Part shown: piece by piece, positions 1 to 8,107 of the stretch | How positions within the stretch are numbered: the stretch's first letter is position 1 | Layout: every line of letters begins with the position of its first letter | From: Myxococcales bacterium | Lineage (GTDB): Bacteria; Myxococcota_A; UBA9042; GCA-2863065 | DNA: 37,085 nt | Direction of reading: 5' to 3' | Assembly (NCBI GenBank): GCA_018780435.1 | Contig: JADMJS010000526.1 | Coordinates: forward strand, 1-37,085 | Translations under genes and position numbers: made by a program | Notes under the pieces: generated by a model | Told to the model about the DNA's origin: nothing | Databases searched by the model: none | The model's input: only the letters and a program-made list of their open reading frames with translations

Positions 1-1372
1 TGATGGCGCCGTTCGGCGAGTAGGACTGGTTCGAATCGAGGTGGAGGATGGTCTGGGGGACGACCTGCTCACCTTCGTCGACGATGATGATAGGGACTGG
101 GCACGTGCCTTCGAGGCCGATGCCGGAGACTGTGACCTCGACGGTCGGCTCGAAGCTGTCGTTCTCGATTTGGAGGACGGCCCGGTCCGGGATCGGCCGG
201 TTGTCGGCGTCGAGCGGGCTGACCACGTCGGGCACGTACTGGACCGCGACGTCGATGCAGTCGCCGAAGTCGAGGACGAGCGGCGCCGCGGGATCGATGC
301 CGTTCGGTCCGACCCCACCGCCCGTGCTGGCGAAAGAGAGCTGGAAGTCGGGCTCGGAGCGAGCGGGATCGAGTGCGATGTTCGTGATCTGAAGGCCCGA
401 GCCACCGCAGCTGCAGATCGACACGGGGAGCTGCGCGATCTGACCGACGATCTTGCCGCCGAACTCCATGTCGAGGGGCGTGACTTCGATGCAGGGCACG
501 TTCTGGTTCGCGAGGAGCACGATCGAGTGCCCGCCGGTCGCCGACTGGAGGTCGTTGCAGAAGAGGATGAGCTCTCCCTCGGCTGAGGACTCCGTCGTAG
601 GCGCGAAGGTGATGCGAAGGTCCGTCGTCGTGTTGGGCTCAACGACCAGCGGTGGGTCGATGGTCGCGCGTTGCAACGTGGCTTCGCTGACGGGATAGGC
701 TTGGTCGCCGACGTGCAGCGTGAAGTCAGGGTGACCACGGAGCGCGAAGCCGTCACAGACCAGCGCCTCGCTGCCCGTGCTGTTCATCTTGGCAAACTTC
801 TCGGCCACCGTATCGAGCTCGACGGTGTCGAAGTCGATGACCTCGGGGGAGAGCGAACCCACGGCCGCGGGAGGTTGTTCGAGGATGGGCACGGAGGCCG
901 TCCCATCGAACTTCGCATCGGTGACGACCACGAGCGTCGCGACGCGCGAGGCGAAGCTCGTCTGCCGGGTGAAGCGCACCACGACTTCGATTTCACCGAT
1001 GCCGGCGGTCCCCGTGAACGGCTCGATCGAGGTGGGCAGGCCCGGCGCCGCGGCCAGGATGAAGGCCGCGCCCAGGTCGTCGACGGCGCCGTTCGCGTCG
1101 TAGACGAGCCGCACTTCTTGTAGTGACATCGGGATGTTACCGAGGTTTCGGACCTTCACGGGGAGGTCGATGGTCCCCCCGATCCCGACCTGTCCAATCG
1201 ACACGTTGATGGCGTCGTTCGGGACCAGCTCCAACTTGGCGCCCTGCGATTTGTCGAATGACTCTGACCCGCCACAACCGGTCATGCCGGTGACGAGGGC
1301 CCACACGGCCAATCCGAGGGCGAGCAGCGGTAGCGACGATCTCTGCGACGATCTCTGCGACGATCTCAACAC
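1..1372 (-). CDS. Choice-of-anchor-D / ASH-type lipoprotein, partial (runs off window start)
   Basis: An uninterrupted minus-strand frame runs from a GTG at 1372 to base 1 (457 codons) and continues outside the window. The N-terminus has an Arg/Ser stretch made by a 12-bp repeat, a hydrophobic segment (about residues 14-29) and a lipobox-like MTGC with Cys at residue 33, so it is probably an outer-membrane or surface lipoprotein. The rest is beta-rich with repeated blocks typical of ASH/choice-of-anchor-D domains (for example ITFAPTTESSAEGEL and VSGIGLEGTCPVPII), followed by the beginning of what looks like a PKD-type repeat (SNQSYSPNGAI). GGAGG precedes the start by 4 nt; the next codon, TTG at 1369, has better spacing and is an alternative start. 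It lies 107 nt downstream of valS on the same strand. Function is unknown; the domains suggest extracellular adhesion or a scaffold. Confidence 0.8.
   Translation of the reverse strand, partial: MLRSSQRSSQRSSLPLLALGLAVWALVTGMTGCGGSESFDKSQGAKLELVPNDAINVSIGQVGIGGTIDLPVKVRNLGNIPMSLQEVRLVYDANGAVDDLGAAFILAAAPGLPTSIEPFTGTAGIGEIEVVVRFTRQTSFASRVATLVVVTDAKFDGTASVPILEQPPAAVGSLSPEVIDFDTVELDTVAEKFAKMNSTGSEALVCDGFALRGHPDFTLHVGDQAYPVSEATLQRATIDPPLVVEPNTTTDLRITFAPTTESSAEGELILFCNDLQSATGGHSIVLLANQNVPCIEVTPLDMEFGGKIVGQIAQLPVSICSCGGSGLQITNIALDPARSEPDFQLSFASTGGGVGPNGIDPAAPLVLDFGDCIDVAVQYVPDVVSPLDADNRPIPDRAVLQIENDSFEPTVEVTVSGIGLEGTCPVPIIIVDEGEQVVPQTILHLDSNQSYSPNGAI
1333..1367 (-). repeat. 12-bp tandem repeat, about 2.9 copies
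   Basis: The unit GCGACGATCTCT (plus strand) occurs as two full copies and one copy short by a base. It lies in the first codons of the choice-of-anchor lipoprotein and encodes Ser-Ser-Gln-Arg repeats before the signal hydrophobic core. Copy-number change would be in frame and would alter only the positively charged n-region. Confidence 0.85.
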
Positions 1373-1479
1373 GGTCCCTCCAACCCAAACCCGCTGCACT
1401 CTAGGGAGTTTGCGTGGGTCAAGCGGGGGAGCATAACCAGATCGACGACGCGTCGAAAGGGCAATCTCGAAGGCGCGGA

Positions 1480-4236
1480 CTACTTGGTCCCGAGCCGCGA
1501 CAGGCCGAGCTCGGCCGTAGCCTTTTCGGCCGCGAGCTGCTCGAGCTTCTCTCGTTCTTTGACGACCACGTCGGCCGGCGCGCGTTCGACGAAGCTCGGG
1601 TTCTCGAGCTTGCCGCGGATGCGGGCCATCTCCTGCTCGAGCTTCGAGATCGCGGCCTGGAGGCGCTTCCGCTCCTTGTCGAAGTCCACGAGGCCGGTGA
1701 GCGGCACCGATATCTCGACCGCGCCCGCACGCGCGACCGCCGCACCTTGGCGTTCGACGGCCTCACCGGAGCGAACCTCGATGGTCAAGGAGCCGATGCC
1801 GCCGAGCTTCGTCAGGAGCGCCCGTTCCGCTTCGAGCCACGCGGCTTCAACCGACGCAGCGGCGTCGACGCTGAGCACGACGTCGAGCGGCTGCTTCGGC
1901 GCGATGCTGTTCTCGCCGCGGATGGTGCGGACGCCTTCGATGACGCTGATGACGGAGTTCATGCGCGCCGCGTCGGCGTCGAAGCGCGAGAGCCCGGCGA
2001 TGGCGAAGTCCGCCGTAGCGAGGAAGGGCGTGGGCCCTTGCCGGCGTCCGGCCGAGTTGGCCCGCGGGATTCGTTGCCAGATCTCCTCGGTGACGTGCGG
2101 CATCATTGGGTGCAGCAGGCGCAACGCGCCGTCGAGGACCGTACTGAGCGTCCACTGCGTCGCGTGGCGCGTCCTCCGGCCCTCGTCGGACGCGGCGGCC
2201 TTCTCGGCGTCGAGCCCGACCTTGGCGAGCTCGATGTACCAGTCGCAGAGCTCCTTCCAGAAGAACTGGTAGACCGTGCCCGCCGCGCCGCCGAAGTCGA
2301 AGCCTTCGAGCTCGGCGTTCACGCGGTCCGTGGTCTCGGCAAGGCGGGTCAGGATCCAGCGGTCGGGCAGCGTGAAGTCGCCGCTCGCGGGGGCCGGGGC
2401 GCGCGGGTCGAAGTCGCCGAGGTTCATGAGCGCGAAACGTGACGCGTTCCAGATCTTGTTTACGAAGTTGCGATAGCCGTTCACGCGATCGATGGACAGC
2501 TTGATGCTGCGACCGGCGACAGTCAGCGCCGCCAGCGTGAAGCGGAGCGCGTCGGCGCCATGCGTGTCCACGATGTCGAGGGGGTCGATGACGTTCCCCT
2601 TCGTCTTCGACATCTTCTCGCCCTTCTCGTCGCGCACCATGGCGTGGAGGTAGACCTTCTTGAAGGGCACCTCTCCCATGAACTTCATGCCCATCATGAT
2701 CATGCGGGCGACCCAGAAGAACAGGATGTCGTGGCCGGTCTCCATGACCGCGTTCGGGTAGAAAGTCTCGAGCGCTTGGGTCTTCTGCGGCCAACCGAGC
2801 GTCGAGAAGGGCCACAGCGCCGAGCTGAACCACGTGTCGAGGACGTCCTCGTCCTGTCGCAGCGACGTCGACGCGCAGCCGCTACAGGCCGTCACGTCAG
2901 TGCGGCTGACCGTGGTGGCGCCGCAGTCCTTGCAGTACCACGCGGGGATACGATGGCCCCACCAGAGCTGGCGTGAGATACACCAGTCACGAATGTTGTA
3001 CATCCAGTGGTAATAGGTCTTTGTCCACCCTTCCGGAACGATCTCGATACGGCCACTCTCCACCGCGTCGATGGCGGGCTTCGCCAGCGGTTCGGCGCGC
3101 ACGTACCACTGCATCGAGAGCATCGGCTCCACGACCTCGCCGGTCCGCTGCGACTTTCCGAGTGCCATCTTGTGCGGCTCGACCTTGACCAGGAGGCCGA
3201 GCGCGTCGAGGTCCGCGATCACGCGCTTTCGGCCTTCGTAGCGCTCGAGGCCGCGGTACGCCTCCGGCGCGTTCTGGTTCAGGTGCGCGTTCCAGTCGAG
3301 GACCGTGATCATAGGCAAGCCGTGGCGCTTGCCGGTCTCGAAGTCGTTGAAGTCGTGGGCCGGGGTCACCTTCACACAGCCGGTCCCGAAGGCCATGTCG
3401 ACCAGGATGCCGTCGGCGATGACGGGGATCTGACGGCCCGTGAGCGGGAGGTCGATCGTGCGTCCGATGAGGTGCTGATAACGCGGGTCGTCGGGGTGGA
3501 CCGCGACCGCGGTGTCGCCGAGCAGCGTCTCGGGTCGCGTGGTGGCGACGACGAGTCGCTCATCCGACCCGGTCACGGGGTAGGCGATGTGCCAGATGTG
3601 GCCGTCCACCTCTTCCGCTTCGACCTCGAGATCCGAGAGCACCGTCTGCATCTTGGGCGACCAGTTGATGAGCCGCTCGGCGCGGTAGATCAGCCCCTCT
3701 TCGTAGAGCCGAACGAAGACCTCACGGACGGCGTCCGAGAGGCCCTGGTCCATCGTGAAGCGTTCGCGCTCCCAGTCGCACGAGATGCCGAGGCGCTGAT
3801 GCTGCATCGTGATGCGGGCATGGCACTTGGCCTTCCATTGCCAGACCACGTCGATGAACGCGTCGCGACCGAGATCGTGGCGAGACTTGCCCTCCTTGGC
3901 GAGCTCGCGCTCGACGACCATCTGCGTGGCGATCCCGGCGTGATCAGTTCCTGGCATCCAGAGGGCGTTCATGCCCTGCATACGACGCCAGCGGATCATG
4001 ATGTCCTCGAGCGTCGCCGTCAGCGCGTGCCCCATGTGAAGCGATCCGGTCACGTTCGGGGGTGGCATCGAGATCGTGTACGGCGGGTCGGTCGAATCGT
4101 CCTTGGCGGCGAAGCACCCCGCGTCCGTCCAGCTGCGGTACCACTTCGGCTCGACCGACGTCGGGTCGTAGACCTTGTCGAGCTCCGGGGCCTGGGTCGT
4201 GGGTAGGTCGGACGTGGAGGGATTGTCGGTGGTCAT
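1480..4236 (-). CDS. valS: Valyl-tRNA synthetase
   Basis: Class I aminoacyl-tRNA synthetase that charges tRNA-Val in the cytoplasm and edits mischarged Thr-tRNA. From ATG 4236 it has 918 residues, normal for ValRS. The HIGH motif appears as HMGH at residues 67-70 inside PPPNVTGSLHMGHAL, and KMSK at 541-544 followed by TKGN. A CxxC...CxxC zinc ribbon (WYCKDCG...CSGC) precedes VLDTWFSSALWP, and the C-terminus is the charged coiled-coil tRNA-binding arm typical of ValRS. An in-frame start 34 codons upstream exists, but the extra residues are basic and unlike ValRS, so 4236 is preferred; GGAAG lies about 10 nt before it. A 70-nt gap separates it from the small gene upstream. It appears complete and is probably the housekeeping copy. 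Confidence 0.97.
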   Translation of the reverse strand: MTTDNPSTSDLPTTQAPELDKVYDPTSVEPKWYRSWTDAGCFAAKDDSTDPPYTISMPPPNVTGSLHMGHALTATLEDIMIRWRRMQGMNALWMPGTDHAGIATQMVVERELAKEGKSRHDLGRDAFIDVVWQWKAKCHARITMQHQRLGISCDWERERFTMDQGLSDAVREVFVRLYEEGLIYRAERLINWSPKMQTVLSDLEVEAEEVDGHIWHIAYPVTGSDERLVVATTRPETLLGDTAVAVHPDDPRYQHLIGRTIDLPLTGRQIPVIADGILVDMAFGTGCVKVTPAHDFNDFETGKRHGLPMITVLDWNAHLNQNAPEAYRGLERYEGRKRVIADLDALGLLVKVEPHKMALGKSQRTGEVVEPMLSMQWYVRAEPLAKPAIDAVESGRIEIVPEGWTKTYYHWMYNIRDWCISRQLWWGHRIPAWYCKDCGATTVSRTDVTACSGCASTSLRQDEDVLDTWFSSALWPFSTLGWPQKTQALETFYPNAVMETGHDILFFWVARMIMMGMKFMGEVPFKKVYLHAMVRDEKGEKMSKTKGNVIDPLDIVDTHGADALRFTLAALTVAGRSIKLSIDRVNGYRNFVNKIWNASRFALMNLGDFDPRAPAPASGDFTLPDRWILTRLAETTDRVNAELEGFDFGGAAGTVYQFFWKELCDWYIELAKVGLDAEKAAASDEGRRTRHATQWTLSTVLDGALRLLHPMMPHVTEEIWQRIPRANSAGRRQGPTPFLATADFAIAGLSRFDADAARMNSVISVIEGVRTIRGENSIAPKQPLDVVLSVDAAASVEAAWLEAERALLTKLGGIGSLTIEVRSGEAVERQGAAVARAGAVEISVPLTGLVDFDKERKRLQAAISKLEQEMARIRGKLENPSFVERAPADVVVKEREKLEQLAAEKATAELGLSRLGTK

Positions 4237-4306
4237 ACGGTCTTGACTTCCAGGTCTATGTTCAGAATTCGCAAACTTGCTGTGACACGAAGGACTACGA
4301 TGTCTA

Positions 4307-4648
4307 TTAGGGCTTCTGCCGGAGCGCGCTCGTGTCACGCCCGAGGACGCTCGTGCCGCTCCCGAGGTCGGGTAGGAAGTGAGGGGCGACCTCCATCAGG
4401 ATGGCGCGGATCTGGTCACCACCGCCGCGCCGCTCGAGGACCTGACGCGGGGTACGGCCTTCAAAGTTCGGGATGGGGTTGTCGAACCAGCCGACGGGGT
4501 GTGGGTGGATCATGCACGCCGCGCGGCGGATGTCTTCCGGCACGGGTTGGCCTTCGAGGTTCGTCTGGGCCTCCGGGTCGAGCTCATCCCAATAGCCAGC
4601 GCTCAGCGTCTCGAAAAACGCGTCCCACCCCTGCAGCTTGCTCGCCAT
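4307..4648 (-). CDS. Small protein with ParS/MbcA/Xre antitoxin-like C-terminus (DUF2384-like)
   Basis: A 113-residue protein with ATG at 4648 and a purine-rich GGGGGGTGAA just upstream. Residues around 55-85 read WFDNPIPNFEGRTPRQVL followed by a short helix. This resembles the toxin-binding domain of Xre/MbcA/ParS antitoxins (W...NP...L.GRTP..LL). The N-terminal half has no recognisable helix-turn-helix, and neither neighbour looks like a RES-domain toxin: valS lies downstream on the same strand and a kinase gene is divergent. It could be an orphan antitoxin-like or regulatory protein. The family assignment rests on one motif and is moderate. Confidence 0.6.
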   Translation of the reverse strand: MASKLQGWDAFFETLSAGYWDELDPEAQTNLEGQPVPEDIRRAACMIHPHPVGWFDNPIPNFEGRTPRQVLERRGGGDQIRAILMEVAPHFLPDLGSGTSVLGRDTSALRQKP

Positions 4649-4789
4649 GCTTCACCCCCCGACGGACGCCGTCCCAGCTCACCCCACCACCCCGGGGCGG
4701 GCCGCGATGCTAGCCCGTCTCCAGCGTTCGTGTCACTATGTGTGCTTTCGGAGGGGGGACGGGCCCGGGCCACCCTGAGGGTACGCGCC

Positions 4790-6520
4790 ATGGACGACCG
4801 GTTGAACGACGACATCGAGCTCGGTGCAGCGCTTCTCTCGCTCGGACTCGTCAACCCCGTCGACCTGCTCAAGGCCTTCCAAGCGAGTCAGCGCGATGAC
4901 GTGAGCCTTGAGAGCGCGCTCGTCGAAGTCGGCGCCGCCAGACCTGGAGAGCTCGAGCAGATTCGGCAAGCGCGCGCTGCCGGCCGTACGTCGGCGACCG
5001 ACTTCTTGCCGGTACCGGCCCGCCGCTACAACCATGAACGGCAGCTCGGTGAAGGCGGCATGGGCCTCGTGACACAAGTCCGAGACCGCGCGCTCGGCCG
5101 GTCGGTCGCCCTGAAGCAGCTCTCCGCCAAGGTCGGCTCCGACGACGAGTCGGTCGGGACGCTGCTGACCGAAGCCCGGATCGCCGGCAAACTCGAGCAC
5201 CCGAACATCATGCCCATCTACGACGTGGGGGCCCTGCCGACCGGCGAGCCCTACTACACGATGCGGCTCATGGACACGCTCAGCTTGGCGGACATCCTCG
5301 CGCTCCTGCGTGAGGGCAACCCCGAAGCGAGCCGTCAGTACCCGCTGGTTCGGCGCATGCGGATCTTCCTGCAGGTCTGCTACGCGGTCGACTACGCACA
5401 CGGCGAAGGTGTCATCCACCGCGATCTCAAGCCCGACAACGTGCGCGTCGGCCGGCACGGTGAAGCGCAGCTCTGCGATTGGGGGCTTGCACGCGCAGAA
5501 GGGCTCCCGGACCTGCCGCTCCGAAAGGCACTCCAGGACGCGCTCGCACGCGGGGAACGTAATCCTTGCGTGGTCATCGGCAGCCCGAACTACATGAGCC
5601 CCGAACAGGCGATGGGCAAGAACGACGAGGTCGGCACCGCGTCCGACATCTACGGTCTCGGCGCCATCCTCTATGAACTCTTGACGTTGGCGCCACCCGT
5701 CCAAGGCAGCGACACCGCCGTCATCTTCGAGAAGGTCGAGCGGGGCGACATCGTCCCGCCGAAGATGAGGGCGCCGGAGCGCCGCATCCCAGACGAGCTC
5801 GCCGACCTGTGCTGGTCGTGTATGGCGCTCAGCCGTGAAGACCGACCGCCCGACGCGCGGGTACTCTGCCGTGTGGTCGAGGCGTGGCTCGACGGGTACC
5901 GCGATCGCGAACGGGCGGCCGAGCGCGCCTTCGCCGAGACCCAACGCGGCACCCGCTTTGCCGAGGCCTACTCGCGCCTGCGGGCCACACGCCATCGCGC
6001 CGCGGACAGGCCCGCATCCCACGGCGACGACCTGACGGACCACGATCCCGATGGACGCGAACACGAGATCACCGCCGCCTTCTTCCAGGCGCACGACGCC
6101 TACACGCGGGCTCTGGGTTTCTATCCGGGCGACCTCGTCGCGAGGGCCAAGCTCGCCGAGTTGGCCCTCGCCCACCTCGAGGACTCCGAAGCCCGTGACG
6201 ACGACCTCGGCTGCCAGTTCGCGTGGTATCTACTCCGCCGCAACAACGACGGGGCCTTCGACGCGCTCACCGAGGGGACGGCACGACTCGAGATCCAGAC
6301 CGAGCCGAACGGTGCGACCATCTGGCTGCGGGCGCTGACCCAGGACGGACGTTTCGGAACCTCACCGAGGGCGATCGGACACGCGCCGGTCGCCGTCGAC
6401 GACCTCGACGCCGGCCTCTATCTCGTCACAGCAGAGCACCCGACCGGGCTCAGAACCAGCCGCCCGCTCTTCCTGAAGTTTGGGAGCACCCGCGCGCTGC
6501 GCCTCCAGCTCGATCGGTGA
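4790..6520 (+). CDS. Serine/threonine protein kinase with PEGA-like C-terminus
   Basis: A 576-residue Hanks-type kinase starting at ATG 4790 (GAGGG about 9 nt upstream). Residues 10-60 form a helical domain resembling the N-terminal domain of type II/IV secretion ATPases. The kinase domain follows: Gly loop LGEGGMGLV (86-94), catalytic Lys109, helix-C Glu128, HRDLKPDN (210-217, catalytic Asp212), metal-binding DWG at 230-232 in place of DFG (a variant common in kinases of this group), and SPNYMSPEQ at the P+1/APE region. Residues 425-492 look TPR-like, and 497-565 resemble a PEGA domain (LEIQTEPNGATIWL). No transmembrane helix is visible, so it is probably cytosolic. It is divergent from the small ParS-like gene and lies 329 nt upstream of the pilin operon. 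All core catalytic residues are present, so it is likely active; substrates are unknown. Confidence 0.93.
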   Translation: MDDRLNDDIELGAALLSLGLVNPVDLLKAFQASQRDDVSLESALVEVGAARPGELEQIRQARAAGRTSATDFLPVPARRYNHERQLGEGGMGLVTQVRDRALGRSVALKQLSAKVGSDDESVGTLLTEARIAGKLEHPNIMPIYDVGALPTGEPYYTMRLMDTLSLADILALLREGNPEASRQYPLVRRMRIFLQVCYAVDYAHGEGVIHRDLKPDNVRVGRHGEAQLCDWGLARAEGLPDLPLRKALQDALARGERNPCVVIGSPNYMSPEQAMGKNDEVGTASDIYGLGAILYELLTLAPPVQGSDTAVIFEKVERGDIVPPKMRAPERRIPDELADLCWSCMALSREDRPPDARVLCRVVEAWLDGYRDRERAAERAFAETQRGTRFAEAYSRLRATRHRAADRPASHGDDLTDHDPDGREHEITAAFFQAHDAYTRALGFYPGDLVARAKLAELALAHLEDSEARDDDLGCQFAWYLLRRNNDGAFDALTEGTARLEIQTEPNGATIWLRALTQDGRFGTSPRAIGHAPVAVDDLDAGLYLVTAEHPTGLRTSRPLFLKFGSTRALRLQLDR

Positions 6521-6734
6521 TCACGGTGGCGGTACGACGACCAGGTCTGAAACCTTTTCCCCGATGGGCGGACTTTGGCTCCCCCCGAAACTCACCATAT
6601 CGAGCGCATTTTCAGGCACTTATGACGTCCTTCCACATTCCGAACTCGCCAGGGCTGCAAAAGTTGCGGCCGCATGCGATCCCGGGCTGTGGCGAAACCC
6701 CCACGGTCACGCACTCGCGCGTCACTGTAGCCCG

Positions 6735-6750
6735 TGGCATGCCCCTTGCT
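6735..6750 (+). promoter_or_regulatory. Sigma-54 (RpoN) -24/-12 promoter
   Basis: The sequence TGGCATG-CCCC-TTGCT matches the RpoN consensus TGGCACG-N4-TTGCW with one mismatch. The invariant GG is at 6736-6737 and GC at 6748-6749, with the required spacing. Transcription would start near 6761, giving a leader of about 89 nt before the first pseudopilin. Sigma-54 control of pilin genes through PilR is established in Myxococcus and Pseudomonas, which supports the call. Confidence 0.7.
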
Positions 6751-6810
6751 GCGCCGGCCTCAGGGCCCGTGTCTCCAGCCGTCTCGCCGCCGAGCCGGAT
6801 CGGTAACCCG

Positions 6811-6826
6811 CTGTGCGGCGGCACGG
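6811..6826 (+). other. Leader hairpin upstream of the fimT-like gene
   Basis: CTGTGC-GGCG-GCACGG forms a 6-bp stem (one G-U pair) with a 4-nt loop. It lies inside the predicted untranslated leader, 10 nt before the CGAGG ribosome-binding site at 6836-6840. It may protect or modulate translation of the operon mRNA; there is no U tract, so it is not a terminator. Confidence 0.35.
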
Positions 6827-6849
6827 AAACCGCAACGAGGTCGAATCGC

Positions 6850-7479
6850 ATGTCCGAGCTCAGCACGATGACCGCGCCACGCCAGACCCGTCCGGGGTAC
6901 ACCCTGATGGAGTTCATGGTCGCGCTCGGCGTCCTCGCGCTGCTCGTGTCACTCGCTGTGCCCTCGATTCAAAGCGGCTTCGCTAAACAGCACCTTCGTT
7001 CGGCGACCGTCGAAGTCATGGACGTCTTCGGCTACGCCCGCGTTCAAGCCATGGCGCGCAACCGGGCCTACGAGGTTCGAATCACGGGGCAAGGCTCGCC
7101 GAACGGCAAGCTGGCAGTCCATGAGAGCAGCAACACCCGTTGTAGCGGCGTCCCCGCGGGCATGCAGAACCTAAAGATCCTCGACCTCTCGAAAGGCGAT
7201 TTCAACGACATCCGCATCGTCGGTTCGGAGCCGAGCGGACTCGGCGCCGGTTCATTCGGCCTCTGCTTCCTGCCCAACGGCCGGGTCGTGCAATCGGACA
7301 CGCTGTTGCCGGTCGCGGCGACGGTGGACGGGTGGGGTGCTGGCGCCGCTTGGCTCACGATTCAGGCGACCAAAGAGGGCAGCAGCAACACGACGATGGG
7401 CATCATCCATCGCATCGTCATCCCCTATAACGGGGTCCCATCGATGCTGCCCGGCGCCCCCGGAACGCCTCATGTCTGA
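6850..7479 (+). CDS. Type IV minor pseudopilin, FimT/FimU (GspH)-like
   Basis: A 209-residue prepilin starting at ATG 6850 with CGAGG 9 nt upstream. The type III signal is clear: RPG followed by YTLME, with Gly at -1, Glu at +5 and a hydrophobic helix (MVALGVLALLVSLAVP) that PilD cleaves and methylates. The remainder fits the GspH/FimT head, with an early helix rich in R and A (VFGYARVQAMARN) and a C-terminal beta domain. It is the first gene behind the sigma-54 type promoter and overlaps the next gene by 8 nt. Minor pilins of this set form the priming complex at the pilus tip together with PilY1. Confidence 0.9.
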   Translation: MSELSTMTAPRQTRPGYTLMEFMVALGVLALLVSLAVPSIQSGFAKQHLRSATVEVMDVFGYARVQAMARNRAYEVRITGQGSPNGKLAVHESSNTRCSGVPAGMQNLKILDLSKGDFNDIRIVGSEPSGLGAGSFGLCFLPNGRVVQSDTLLPVAATVDGWGAGAAWLTIQATKEGSSNTTMGIIHRIVIPYNGVPSMLPGAPGTPHV

Positions 7480-8107
7480 GCGCCAATCGCCGGCGACGAG
7501 ACCGAACGCCCCGCTCGGCTTCACGCTCGCCGAGCTGCTCGTCGTCGTCACGCTGTCGACCATCGGGTTCGTCGCTATCATGAACCTCCAGCTGGGCACC
7601 ATTCGAGGCGTGGGCTCCGCGCGTGGGATGCAGAACGCGCTCGGCATTGCAGAGCACGTCGCGATGGCGATGCGGCAAGAGGCCATCGAGTGGACCCCGG
7701 CGTCTCCGGCGCTCTCGTCCATCTCGACCTTCACCTTCCTGAAGAACGCACCCGACACGACGGACGCCGGTTCGGCCGGCCCATGGCTCATCGGCTACCA
7801 GGACACGGCAGCGCCTGCCGCCGACGCGCGCATCTCGCCCGGCGGCGCGTCTCCGACGCTCGACGCGGGGATCCGGGGGGACCTCGGCACGGACATCGAC
7901 CGGAACTTCTGTGTGCACTACCGCCTGACCTGGCTCGTACCCAACATGCTCCTGCGCGCTGACATCCGCGTCTCGTGGACTCGCCCGACCGCCAATTCGG
8001 CGAATTATCAGGCCTGCCCGGTGACCATGATCGACCGCATGGACGAAGTGCAGTCGGTCTCGCTGCCCGTCACCATCCTGCGCAATGTCTTCGTGAGGCA
8101 GGTATGA
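7472..8107 (+). CDS. Type IV minor pseudopilin, PilV-like
   Basis: A 211-residue prepilin beginning at ATG 7472, inside the end of the preceding gene (8-nt overlap), so translation is probably coupled. The cleavage site is PLG then FTLAE, with Glu at +5 and a hydrophobic helix (LLVVVTLSTIGFVAIM). The globular part is short and contains two cysteines that could form the usual C-terminal disulfide. Position between FimT-like and PilW-like genes supports PilV. Its stop overlaps the next start as ATGA. Confidence 0.85.
   Translation: MSERQSPATRPNAPLGFTLAELLVVVTLSTIGFVAIMNLQLGTIRGVGSARGMQNALGIAEHVAMAMRQEAIEWTPASPALSSISTFTFLKNAPDTTDAGSAGPWLIGYQDTAAPAADARISPGGASPTLDAGIRGDLGTDIDRNFCVHYRLTWLVPNMLLRADIRVSWTRPTANSANYQACPVTMIDRMDEVQSVSLPVTILRNVFVRQV

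Larger units (their letters stand above)
6521..6849. other. 329-nt intergenic regulatory region before the pilus operon
   Basis: No protein-coding frame is convincing here. The segment holds a sigma-54 type promoter, a leader hairpin and an RBS (listed separately). Further upstream, 6657-6667 reads GCAA-AAG-TTGC, a short inverted repeat about 70-80 nt before the promoter, which is where an enhancer-binding protein of the PilR/NtrC type could bind; this is only positional inference. No riboswitch consensus was recognised. Confidence 0.6.

Noticed and set aside
1414..4206. Long plus-strand open frames opposite valS
   Set aside because: They are antisense to an unmistakable valyl-tRNA synthetase; composition is Arg/Asp/Val-rich as expected for mirror frames in high-GC DNA, with no motifs.
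4307..4648. A full toxin-antitoxin pair next to valS
   Set aside because: No RES-type or other toxin gene lies on either side.
4736..6175. 479-codon minus-strand frame opposite the kinase gene
   Set aside because: No RBS or motif; the plus strand carries all kinase motifs.
6521..6734. A c-di-GMP (GEMM) riboswitch before the pilin operon
   Set aside because: The conserved core blocks of GEMM RNAs were looked for and not found; only a simple hairpin is visible.
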